DNA of 19,613 bases, taken from assembly GCA_902773455.1 (NCBI GenBank), contig CACYEW010000213.1, positions 1 through 19,613 of the forward strand. The letters run 5' to 3'. Position 1 is the stretch's first letter; each line of letters opens with the position of its first letter. The position numbers and the translations under genes are program-made. Source of the DNA: an uncultured Ruminococcus sp. (GTDB taxonomy: Bacteria; Bacillota; Clostridia; Oscillospirales; CAG-272). Positions 7,963 to 14,532 of this stretch are shown here, one piece after another. Below the pieces are notes generated by a model, which worked only from the letters and a program-made list of their open reading frames with translations, did not search any database and had not been told where the DNA came from.

Positions 7963-8577
7963 TCAGAACGTTTTCTGTATCGCTATATCGGCGTTCGAGC
8001 CGGATACGCGTACGATTATTTCGTCAGCGATGTTCGCGACGATGGACTTTTCAAGCTCGTCCCATGCGTCTTCCGCGCCTTCTTTACCGCCGATCTCGTC
8101 TTTATACTTGTTCATTGACCAGTAGAACGCGTTGGCGGTAGCCGCCTGAGCCGCCGGACTGCTGTTGCCGGCCATGCTCATACAGCCGAGCGAAAAGCCC
8201 GAAAGCACGGAAAGGCCGGATTCCTTCGGCAGAAACGCCGTGGATATCAGATCTCTGATCTTTCCCATGAACCCCGGTTTTGCGGAATTCGTCTTGTCGG
8301 ACGAGACGTTTATGAACTGTTTTTTCATTTCCTGCGTAAGCTCGACCTCGGCGTTTATACCGATCTCGAAGCGCTTGCCGTCGGCTTTTACGCGGTAGAC
8401 CGCTTCCACGTCGCCGGCGATCCCGCGCATCATTCCGCAAAGCTCTTCGCAGAGAAGACGGAGTCTGAGGATCTCTTTTGAGGTGAGCCCCTGCTGCAGA
8501 CCGAGTCTCTCGGTTTCGGCAAGCGCTTCCTCCATACCGGCTCCTTTGTTTGTTACGGTGATTTCTATACGCTTCAT
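7963..8577 (-). CDS. degenerate histidine-kinase-like ATPase / RsbW-like partner protein
   Basis: A 204-residue cytoplasmic protein of uncertain function. The N-terminal 80 residues resemble the start of an RsbW-type ATPase: a helix with RLRLLCEELCGMM matches the N-box helix LAVEEIFINIA of the fusion protein encoded just upstream, followed by beta-strand-like segments. At the aligned position the Mg2+-binding Asn is Met. No DxGxG or GGLG nucleotide-lid motifs follow; instead there is a region of about 85 residues unlike RsbW, then a C-terminal DELEKSIVANIAD helix and strand. It probably binds partners without kinase activity. A very good ribosome site, AAGGAGG, lies 7 nt before the ATG. A relic of a second copy is seen at 12819-12875. 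Family assignment is moderate; the exact role is unknown. Confidence 0.75.
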   Translation of the reverse strand: MKRIEITVTNKGAGMEEALAETERLGLQQGLTSKEILRLRLLCEELCGMMRGIAGDVEAVYRVKADGKRFEIGINAEVELTQEMKKQFINVSSDKTNSAKPGFMGKIRDLISTAFLPKESGLSVLSGFSLGCMSMAGNSSPAAQAATANAFYWSMNKYKDEIGGKEGAEDAWDELEKSIVANIADEIIVRVSGSNADIAIQKTF

Positions 8578-8598
8578 TTGTGTTCCTCCTTGATTTTC

Positions 8599-8618
8599 AG
8601 CCGCGCCGCAGGGCGGCT
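8599..8618 (-). other. GC-rich intercistronic hairpin
   Basis: In the 54-nt gap between the fusion-kinase stop and the next ribosome site, two mutually exclusive stems can form: AGCCGC/GCGGCT with an 8-nt loop, or GCCGC/GCGGC with a 3-nt loop. No T-tract follows, so it is more likely an mRNA stability or attenuation element than a terminator. Confidence 0.4.
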
Positions 8619-8631
8619 TGTTTGTTGTTGA

Positions 8632-10215
8632 TTACAGTTTCTTGGTCATGGTCAGTATGTTCTGACCGTTTTTATATTCGTAAGCCACTTCATCCATGAC
8701 TTTTTTCGTTAAGAATATCCCGAGTCCGCCTATTTCCCGCTCTTCTGCCGCAAGAGCAACGTCCGGGTCGGGCTTTTTGAGCGGGTCGTAGGGTATGCCT
8801 CTGTCGGAAAAAGTGATCGCGACGGCGTCGGGATCCTTCTTCAGATCCACCCGTACGACGGCTTTGCCCGTATTCGGAGCGTACGCGTAATTTGCGATGT
8901 TTATGAATATCTCCTCCACCGCGAGATCTATCTGCGATCTCGTTTTCAGAGAGCAGCCCGCCGCGTCGAGATGAGCGTTCACAAAATCGGTCACGACGTC
9001 GAGATTATCGGTTATCGCGTCCGTCTCGAGCTCTTTTTCGGCTTCTTTCGGGATTTCGGACAACTCAAAATCGAGAGAATCGATCCTGCCGAGAACATCG
9101 ATGAGCTTTGCCGTGAATATTCCGACGTGCGAATCTTCGTTTGCGGATACGCCGTTATAGCGGCGGTCGCGGTCTATCATATAAGCGTAAGACAGGCAGT
9201 GTATCTTGTCTTCCGTCTCGCTGATCTTTTTTTCATCTTTCGTTCCGAGATAAGCGGAAAGACACGCCTTCCAGAATCTGACCGACGTATCGTAGTCAAA
9301 GCCCTGGAAAGAGAGAACGGCGTCATGGTCGAACTCGTAAAAACCGACGTAAGCGTTATACATAAGGTAAAGATCGAATATCGGATGACCGGTCGAGAGC
9401 GTGTCCATATCTATAACGAGCACCTCGTCGCCTGCCAGAACGATGTTCTTTGTATGAAAATCGCCGTGGACCATATGATCTGTATCGGGTATCGCCTGTA
9501 CCATACCGTACAGCTTGTCGCCGAGACCGTCCGGCAGAGTATCTTTCATACGGCTGATCTTTTTCAGCGTTTTATCTTTTATCTTGGGAAGCCTGCCTTC
9601 CGGTACGGTGATCGAATGGATCTTTTTAAGCATTTTCACGTATTCGGTCACGCACCATTCGAATTTATCCGGCTCCTTTGCGAGTATCTTTGCAAACGAT
9701 CTGGCGTTGAGAAGCTCGAATACAGACCCGTAGCTGTCGCCTACGCGCACGACGTCGTAGGATATCGCCGTGGGTACGCCGAGTATCAGAGCGAGCTTTG
9801 CCACCTCGCGCTCGTGCTGTATTTCCGCGAGAGCGTCGGCGTTTTTGTACGTCTTGACGACATTATCCTTGTCGATGCGGTATACCTTGCCGTTGAAGCC
9901 TTCGCCGATGACGTCGCAGCCTTCGACGGAAACGACGCGGTAAGCTTTCTCAACGGTCATCATTTCGGTAAACCCGGTCATATCGAAAATATCGTAGATC
10001 TCCGCGTTGACGTTCGTTATTTTCAGCTTCGGATACGCTTTTTTGAGGCGGAGGATCACTCTGAGCCCCGCGCTCGAAATATATACGAGATCGGAAGCGT
10101 CGAGCGATACGACGACGTCTCCTGCGCCGGCGAGCTGTTCAAGTATACGCTGCTCGGCCGAAGCTGCGTTTTCGGAGTCTATTCTTCCCGAAATCTTTAT
10201 TATTTTGTCGTTCAT
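8632..10215 (-). CDS. triple fusion: STAS antagonist + APH-like kinase + RsbW-like ATPase
   Basis: A 527-residue cytoplasmic protein with three intact modules. STAS, about 1-95: YISSAGLRVIL, predicted phospho-serine S48. Aminoglycoside-phosphotransferase/choline-kinase-like kinase, about 98-380: glycine loop GEGFNGKVYR (104-113), K121 in NVVKTY, catalytic loop HGDFHTKN from H250, and Mg-binding IDMD (D269, D271). C-terminal GHKL ATPase, about 395-527: N-box EEIFINIANYAY with N439, G1 SDRGIPYDP (D471, G473), and G2 GGLGIF (496-501). One polypeptide thus carries both antagonist and anti-sigma-kinase-type modules. The frame extends upstream into the phosphatase gene, but GGGAGA 7 nt before the ATG at 10215 supports this start, 35 nt after the phosphatase stop. 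The APH substrate (small molecule, lipid or protein) is unknown. A role in antibiotic resistance is not implied. Confidence 0.9.
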   Translation of the reverse strand: MNDKIIKISGRIDSENAASAEQRILEQLAGAGDVVVSLDASDLVYISSAGLRVILRLKKAYPKLKITNVNAEIYDIFDMTGFTEMMTVEKAYRVVSVEGCDVIGEGFNGKVYRIDKDNVVKTYKNADALAEIQHEREVAKLALILGVPTAISYDVVRVGDSYGSVFELLNARSFAKILAKEPDKFEWCVTEYVKMLKKIHSITVPEGRLPKIKDKTLKKISRMKDTLPDGLGDKLYGMVQAIPDTDHMVHGDFHTKNIVLAGDEVLVIDMDTLSTGHPIFDLYLMYNAYVGFYEFDHDAVLSFQGFDYDTSVRFWKACLSAYLGTKDEKKISETEDKIHCLSYAYMIDRDRRYNGVSANEDSHVGIFTAKLIDVLGRIDSLDFELSEIPKEAEKELETDAITDNLDVVTDFVNAHLDAAGCSLKTRSQIDLAVEEIFINIANYAYAPNTGKAVVRVDLKKDPDAVAITFSDRGIPYDPLKKPDPDVALAAEEREIGGLGIFLTKKVMDEVAYEYKNGQNILTMTKKL

Positions 10216-10250
10216 TGTTTTTTCTCCCGTTTTCATTGCTTTTCCAGGAT

Positions 10251-11702
10251 CTAACCTCTGTATTCGAGGCACAACATGGTAAGATCGTCGAACTGTTCGG
10301 CGTCTTTGACGAAGCCGTCGACCGCCTCCCTGACGTTTTTGAGCGTTTGCGCGGGCGACGCTCCGGGGTCTTTATTCAGGACGTTCAGCATATTATCCGT
10401 GCCGAACATATTGCCGTCAGCGTCCGTTGCCTCGGGCACGCCGTCCGTATATAAGAACAGCTTTGAGCCGGGTTTGAGCGTCAGCTCGTATTCCTTGTAT
10501 TTCATACCTTTCATACCGCCGATGACGAAACCGTGCTTGTCTTTATAGATCTCGAATTCGCCGCTTTCGTTTTTAAGCACCGGATATTCGTGACCGGCGT
10601 TCGCCGCGACAAGTCTGCCCGTCGAGATCTCGAGAATGCCGAGCCATACCGTGACGAACATATCTTCTCTGTTGCTGGAACAGATGGCGGCGTTCGCGTC
10701 GGTCAGTATCTGCGCCGGGCTTTTGCCGACCTTGGCGTTGTCGGAAAGCATTATTTTGCAAGCCATCATGAACAGCGCGGCGGGAATGCCTTTGCCGGAT
10801 ACGTCAGCCATGACGAGGCAGAGGTGATCGTCGTCGACCAGGAAAAAGTCGTAGAAGTCGCCGCCGACGGCTTTAGCCGGATCCATGGAGGCGTAAACGT
10901 CGAATTCCGATCTTCCGGGGAAGGGAGGAAAGATGTTCGGCAGCATGGCGGACTGAATGCTCGTCGCAAGATTGAGTTCCGACTCGATCCTGGCGCTTTT
11001 TACGTCCTTGTCGTGCTGAGTCACTACCATCTGACGTCCGCGCTCCGCTATGTTGCAGCTTATGACCGCGGTGACCGAGAACATCAGCCATTTCGGCAAA
11101 TAATCGAACAGAAGCGTGTTCGTGATCAGCATCCTGTCCGTGACTCCGGCGTTTTTGATCGCGTCGCCGAGAAATCCTCCGGTCGCCACCATCACGGTGC
11201 CTGCCGGCATGGTGACGATATTCACGTTGATCATGCCGTTCGTGGCGCCCCACGCCGCGGAGAATAAGAATACGACGGACGTAAGTATCGCGGTGAACAC
11301 CGTCAGCCGCCTTGAAAAATAGCGGCTGCTGAATACGACGGGCAGCACCATGAGTATAGCCACCTTATGCGTAAGCATACTGTCAAGTCTGGCGTATACG
11401 ATGATTATACCGATCAGAAGAAGCGGCTTGAGCCACCACGCGTCGTTTTTGACGATGCGGCAGATTATGAGCAGAACGGTTATCTCGACTATCGCCTGTA
11501 CGGCGGGGGATAATACCGATTCGAGAGGGAGCAGAAATACTCCGAACGCCGTCATGATCAGTATGATCACCAGTATGATCCCGCTGATCAGAAGCATCAG
11601 CGAGCCGAGCCTGTTGGCCTGCACCTCCGTCTGATGGAACATCTCGTCGGCGGTGAGGCGGGTTTTCAGTTTTTGATAAAAAGATACGATTTTGTTTTTC
11701 AT
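10251..11702 (-). CDS. membrane-bound PP2C phosphatase (RsbU/SpoIIE type)
   Basis: A 483-residue protein expected to dephosphorylate the STAS proteins of this operon. About six hydrophobic helices lie between residues 33 and 216. An amphipathic linker follows (about 220-250, ending ATSIQSAMLP, typical of RsbU-like phosphatases), then the cytoplasmic PPM/PP2C domain from about 255. Metal-binding acidic residues are present: GGDFYDFF (D282), MADVSGKGIPAALF (D300), LYTDGVPEAT (D420) and EQFDDLTML (D472, D473). There is no PAS, GAF or HAMP domain, so any sensing would go through the membrane region. It starts 15 nt after the YdcF-like gene with a weak GGAT ribosome site, suggesting coupling. It is the only phosphatase in the operon and so the likely input component. 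Confidence 0.93.
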   Translation of the reverse strand: MKNKIVSFYQKLKTRLTADEMFHQTEVQANRLGSLMLLISGIILVIILIMTAFGVFLLPLESVLSPAVQAIVEITVLLIICRIVKNDAWWLKPLLLIGIIIVYARLDSMLTHKVAILMVLPVVFSSRYFSRRLTVFTAILTSVVFLFSAAWGATNGMINVNIVTMPAGTVMVATGGFLGDAIKNAGVTDRMLITNTLLFDYLPKWLMFSVTAVISCNIAERGRQMVVTQHDKDVKSARIESELNLATSIQSAMLPNIFPPFPGRSEFDVYASMDPAKAVGGDFYDFFLVDDDHLCLVMADVSGKGIPAALFMMACKIMLSDNAKVGKSPAQILTDANAAICSSNREDMFVTVWLGILEISTGRLVAANAGHEYPVLKNESGEFEIYKDKHGFVIGGMKGMKYKEYELTLKPGSKLFLYTDGVPEATDADGNMFGTDNMLNVLNKDPGASPAQTLKNVREAVDGFVKDAEQFDDLTMLCLEYRG

Positions 11703-11717
11703 TTTGTTTTCATCCGG

Positions 11718-12818
11718 TCATTCGATTTCTATAGCGCGCTCCGGCTCGCCGAAAAGCCCGAGCAGTGCGCTTGCGCAGTATATCCTGCGGAATACGCCTC
11801 CCGGGACCTCATAAGCGGCGTTTGAGACCACCTGAAGCTTTTCGTCGCCCGGTACCGGCGCCCTGAGTACAGATTCCGCGCTGAAAATTAAAGTTGCGGC
11901 TGGAATGTGATAATCGCTTGATACGATCGCGAGTTTTTTAACGGAATAATACCGGTAAAGCAGAACGTCGTACGCGAATACAGCGTTCTGACAGGTGGAG
12001 TTCGACGTGTCTTCGACGATTATCCGCTTCGGATCCACGCCGTGATCTTTGAGCCACGCCGCCATCTGCGAAGCCTCGGTTACGGTTTTGTCGTTTCTCG
12101 CGGTCCCGCCGCCGGAGCAGAGGATATACGCGTTCGGATACTTTTCCGCGCTTCTGAGCGCGACGTTGAGCCTGCCGATCAGTTCGTCCTTCATCGATCC
12201 GTCTTTTTCAAGAGTATAACCGAGCACGACGATACAGAGCTCGTCGGTGTCGGGCAGACCGTCCGGCAGCACCCCGTAATTGATCGGCTTGCCGAGATCG
12301 GGCGAGGTCCATATATCCATTATCTTCTCAAAACGGACTCCGAGGTTGGCGTCGGTCTCGTACAGCTCGCCGATGAGTCCGGGTATGCGCTTCAACGCGC
12401 TGCTTCCGTGCTCGGCGTAGTCGACGACGAGCTCTTCGACGATATCCTTCGCCTCGCGCCGTACGACCGCGGCTTCGGTGAGAGCTTCCGTTTCCGTCCG
12501 GGTCTCTGCGGCGGTCTCCGTCTCTTTTTCCGTTACCGCTTCGGTCATACCTTCCGTTGCGGCTTCAGTTTCCGATTCCGTCGGAGCCTCCGTCACGGCG
12601 GTCTCCGTATAAGCCGCCGTCTGAGAGCAAGGCTCCGTAACGGTTTCCGGTACGTCCGCTTTTACCGTTTCTGAACAAAGCGCAAACGTTTCGGCGCCCA
12701 TAACCGTTTTTGTTGTGACCTCCGTCGGCTTTGCCGACGTTTCACAGCCGGGTAAAAATAATAACAGTACCGCGGCGATAAAGCATATCGCCGTGCGGCA
12801 GAGTACGACTTTTTTCAT
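11718..12818 (-). CDS. YdcF/SanA-like (DUF218) lipoprotein with Thr/Glu-rich spacer, copy 2
   Basis: A 366-residue exported lipoprotein. The signal peptide ends LLLFLPGC (C25). A low-complexity Thr/Glu/Ala-rich segment covers about 26-118, rich in TE pairs. The DUF218 domain runs from about 120 to the end, with CIVVLGY, CSGGGTA, VEDTSNSTCQNA and VSSDYH. The spacer probably lets the domain stand away from the membrane within the wall. It is a clear paralogue of the 5900-6766 gene; both contain FE(R/K)IMDIWTSP(E/D)LGK and YGVLPDGLPDTDELC. No ribosome site is visible, but the start codon abuts the TGA of a short upstream reading frame (12819-12842), so translation is probably coupled to it. Enzymatic activity is unproven. 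Confidence 0.86.
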   Translation of the reverse strand: MKKVVLCRTAICFIAAVLLLFLPGCETSAKPTEVTTKTVMGAETFALCSETVKADVPETVTEPCSQTAAYTETAVTEAPTESETEAATEGMTEAVTEKETETAAETRTETEALTEAAVVRREAKDIVEELVVDYAEHGSSALKRIPGLIGELYETDANLGVRFEKIMDIWTSPDLGKPINYGVLPDGLPDTDELCIVVLGYTLEKDGSMKDELIGRLNVALRSAEKYPNAYILCSGGGTARNDKTVTEASQMAAWLKDHGVDPKRIIVEDTSNSTCQNAVFAYDVLLYRYYSVKKLAIVSSDYHIPAATLIFSAESVLRAPVPGDEKLQVVSNAAYEVPGGVFRRIYCASALLGLFGEPERAIEIE

Positions 12819-12875
12819 TCAGAATTTTTTATAAACGATCATTTCGACCTTTTCGCCGGCGATCCTGACCTTTCC
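12819..12875 (-). pseudogene. C-terminal relic of a second ATPase-like gene; possible coupling leader peptide
   Basis: Between the STAS stop and the YdcF-like start, one minus-strand frame reads GKVRIAGEKVEMIVYKKF then stop. The intact ATPase-like protein (7963-8577) ends VRVSGSNADIAIQKTF then stop. The pattern V-R-hydrophobic-x-G, alternating hydrophobics, K-x-F-stop is shared, and both end at the same place. I infer that the rest of a second copy was deleted. What remains includes AAAAGG 5 nt before an internal ATG (12842), giving a 7-codon frame (MIVYKKF) whose TGA directly precedes the YdcF-like ATG. The relic may therefore survive as a translational coupler. The match is short, so chance cannot be excluded. 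Confidence 0.55.
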
Positions 12876-12881
12876 TTACGT

Positions 12882-13181
12882 TCAGATTATGGTGAGTATG
12901 TCCGAAAATCCGGTCACCTCGAATATTTCCATAACGGTCTCGTTCACGTTTTTGACCTGCATTCCGCCCTGCGCGTTCATCGCTTTCTGAGCGGAGAGCA
13001 GTACGCGAAGACCGGCTGACGAAATGTAATCGAGCTTTTCAAAATCGAACACGAGAGATTTCAGTCCGGGCAGTATCTCTTTGAGCGTTTTTTCGAGATC
13101 CGGTGCGGTGACCGTATCGAGACGTCCTTCGAGAGCTACGTTTGCGGTTTCGTTTTCAATGGTTTTTTGAATGTTCAGCAT
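12882..13181 (-). CDS. anti-sigma-factor antagonist, single STAS domain (RsbV/SpoIIAA-like), copy 2
   Basis: A 99-residue stand-alone STAS domain and the first gene of the long operon. It shows LEGRLDTVTAPDLE near 17-30, FDFEKLDYISSAGLRVLLSA, and VTGFSDIL at the end. The predicted phosphorylatable serine is S55, the second serine of ISSAGLR. AAGGAGG lies 7 nt before the ATG, the best ribosome site of the operon together with that of the ATPase-like gene, so this protein is probably made in excess over later products. It is highly similar to the copy at 7650-7946. The two may act on different partners, or together buffer the same kinase. Confidence 0.93.
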   Translation of the reverse strand: MLNIQKTIENETANVALEGRLDTVTAPDLEKTLKEILPGLKSLVFDFEKLDYISSAGLRVLLSAQKAMNAQGGMQVKNVNETVMEIFEVTGFSDILTII

Positions 13182-13236
13182 TATTTTGCCTCCTTTTGTT
13201 TATACCGGCTGCTCAAACCGTGCCGGTCGGTTTCAA

Positions 13237-13261
13237 ACAATATAATTATTTATTATATTGT
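13237..13261. promoter_or_regulatory. AT-rich inverted repeat, candidate operator of the STAS-first operon
   Basis: A perfect 10-bp inverted repeat (ACAATATAAT and ATTATATTGT) is separated by 5 nt. It begins directly after the minus-strand -10 box, so it covers the expected transcription start. This is a classic repressor position. The region is AT-rich, which raises the chance of a fortuitous palindrome, but 10 matched pairs is long. Confidence 0.5.
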
Positions 13262-13290
13262 AACATAAGTTTTTTTATTTTGCAAGTCAA
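13262..13290 (-). promoter_or_regulatory. sigma-A type promoter of the nine-gene operon
   Basis: On the minus strand TTGACT (13290-13285), a 17-nt spacer and TATGTT (13267-13262) lie upstream of the first STAS gene. Each box has one or two mismatches to consensus. The transcript would have a leader of about 75 nt. No other promoter of this quality was seen inside the operon. Confidence 0.65.
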
Positions 13291-13334
13291 TTTCACGAAA
13301 ATATTATCGCATTTTTCTTTTTTTTCGATTGCTC

Positions 13335-13363
13335 TTGCAAATCCGCCGTAAGTATGGTATAAT
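13335..13363 (+). promoter_or_regulatory. extended -10 promoter of the glycoside-hydrolase-like lipoprotein gene
   Basis: TTGCAA (13335-13340), 17 nt, then a perfect TATAAT (13358-13363) preceded by TG one base upstream (TGGTATAAT), an extended -10. It is divergent from the STAS-operon promoter, with the two -35 boxes 44 nt apart. The start is expected near 13370, about 75 nt before the gene. Confidence 0.8.
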
Positions 13364-13391
13364 TTCACATAAGGATGATCGGTATGTGAAA
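13363..13391. promoter_or_regulatory. inverted repeat at the start of the plus-strand transcript
   Basis: TTTCACAT and ATGTGAAA form a perfect 8-bp inverted repeat with a 13-nt spacer. It starts at the last base of the -10 box and spans the expected +1. It could be an operator for a dimeric repressor or a 5' stem-loop on the mRNA. Confidence 0.5.
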
Positions 13392-13444
13392 ACCCCGGCG
13401 ATCGGCGCAAACGATCCCCGTTGTGACGCAAAGGAGAAAAACAA

Positions 13445-14518
13445 ATGAAAAAACGACTGATGAAGCGGCTTCTGGTTTGCCTGTTCGGCGCTCTGCTGCT
13501 CGTTTCCTCCGCGTGCATCAAAGCCGACGACGTAACGGAAACGGCGTCTCCCGGCACCGCCCCCGGAAGTACCGTGACCGCGGAGGAAGATACGGATGAG
13601 GGACCTGAGGACCCGGGTACCGTCCCGGCAGTGAGCAGGGATCTGCTGACCTTTACGCCGGCGTCGCCTTCCGGACAGGTGCTTACGGAAAAAGGTTCTT
13701 CGCCGCAGATACTGATAACGAATTACAACGAGACGGCGACCGACGCGCTCGGACGCACGCTCCCGACGTCGGAGGAGGCGGGACTGCCGAAGGAGGGCAA
13801 ATACGTCGGTCTGTTCTATCTGATCTGGACGACCGGGGCGACCTGCGACGTTGACAACACTAAGGCCATAGCGTCAAATCCGTCAAAGCCGGATTTCGGT
13901 CCGCGCTGGGGCTTCTGCTGGTGGAGCGAGCCGGAGACCGGATATCACCGCGCCGACGACGTATGGCAGATAAAGCGTGATATGTATTATTTCGCCATGG
14001 CGGGCGTCGATTTTCTCTATATCGACTTTACTAACGGTTATCTGTATGAGGATACTTTCAAAATCTTTCTCGACACGTGCCTGGAGCTGCGTGCCGAAGG
14101 GCAGATGACGCCTTATATCGTCCCGTGGGGATTCGGCACGTCGGTCGACGGAAGCGGCGACATAGGGAAGGTCTATAAACTGTTCATGACGGATGAGAAG
14201 TACGCCGATCTGTGGTTTTACTGGGAGGGCAAACCGCTCGCGATGATAAAACCGACGGACGACGGCAAATTCCCGATACTTGACGACGAATACTATAAAG
14301 ACAAACTCACTTTCCGCAAGTCGTGGGTAAGCCCGGACAAATACAGCGAAATGTACTGGGAAGACAACCGCATAGTTAATTTCGGTTACGGCTACGGCTG
14401 GGTCGAGAACGACAAGACCGCCGAATGTACCGGTATCGGCTGCGCCGGTTTTGCCAACTTCGGCTCCGGCAGAAGCGGAACGCGCTCGGCGAAAACTCAC
14501 CTCAACGCCTTTCTTTAA
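13445..14518 (+). CDS. glycoside-hydrolase-like (GH71/GH99-like) lipoprotein, N-terminal part of a disrupted gene
   Basis: A 357-codon frame ending at TAA 14516-14518. It starts with a lipoprotein signal peptide (LLLVSSAC, C24), an acidic Thr/Pro/Glu linker to about residue 65, then a TIM-barrel-like glycoside hydrolase region from about 110. Visible are GLFYLIWTTGA, WSEPETGYHRADDVWQIKRD, AGVDFLYIDFTNG and WYWEGKP-like features, resembling uncharacterised GH71/GH99-like proteins that act on alpha-glucan or alpha-mannan. AAGGAG lies 8 nt before the ATG. The domain is cut short; its missing end, including RWNEW, is encoded in the same frame after the stop (14528-16378). Restoring one T at 14510-14512 and removing one G at 14530-14532 joins the two as AFSLNGNDGRGTVFENSF. 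The substrate is not determined. Confidence 0.82.
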   Translation: MKKRLMKRLLVCLFGALLLVSSACIKADDVTETASPGTAPGSTVTAEEDTDEGPEDPGTVPAVSRDLLTFTPASPSGQVLTEKGSSPQILITNYNETATDALGRTLPTSEEAGLPKEGKYVGLFYLIWTTGATCDVDNTKAIASNPSKPDFGPRWGFCWWSEPETGYHRADDVWQIKRDMYYFAMAGVDFLYIDFTNGYLYEDTFKIFLDTCLELRAEGQMTPYIVPWGFGTSVDGSGDIGKVYKLFMTDEKYADLWFYWEGKPLAMIKPTDDGKFPILDDEYYKDKLTFRKSWVSPDKYSEMYWEDNRIVNFGYGYGWVENDKTAECTGIGCAGFANFGSGRSGTRSAKTHLNAFL

Positions 14519-14532
14519 ACGGAAACGATGGG
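14510..14532 (+). other. putative double homopolymer indel disrupting the hydrolase gene
   Basis: Frame +2 is used before 14510 and after 14532, but the family-like peptide LSLNGND is read in frame +1 between them. One missing T in the TTT at 14510-14512 and one extra G in the GGG at 14530-14532 explain the in-frame TAA exactly. The cause may be a sequencing or assembly error, or a real inactivating lesion. Confidence 0.65.

Noticed and set aside
8632..10215. Aminoglycoside resistance gene
   Set aside because: The APH-like fold has its catalytic motifs, but it is embedded between STAS and anti-sigma-type ATPase modules in a regulatory operon. The family includes choline and other small-molecule kinases.
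10216..10272. Upstream start of the STAS-APH-ATPase fusion overlapping the phosphatase gene
   Set aside because: The extra 19 residues have no STAS similarity and no ribosome site, whereas GGGAGA is correctly placed before the ATG at 10215.
14510..14532. Programmed ribosomal frameshift in the hydrolase gene
   Set aside because: Two opposite shifts within about 20 bases would be required, and no classic slippery heptamer with a downstream pseudoknot is apparent. Paired indels are simpler.
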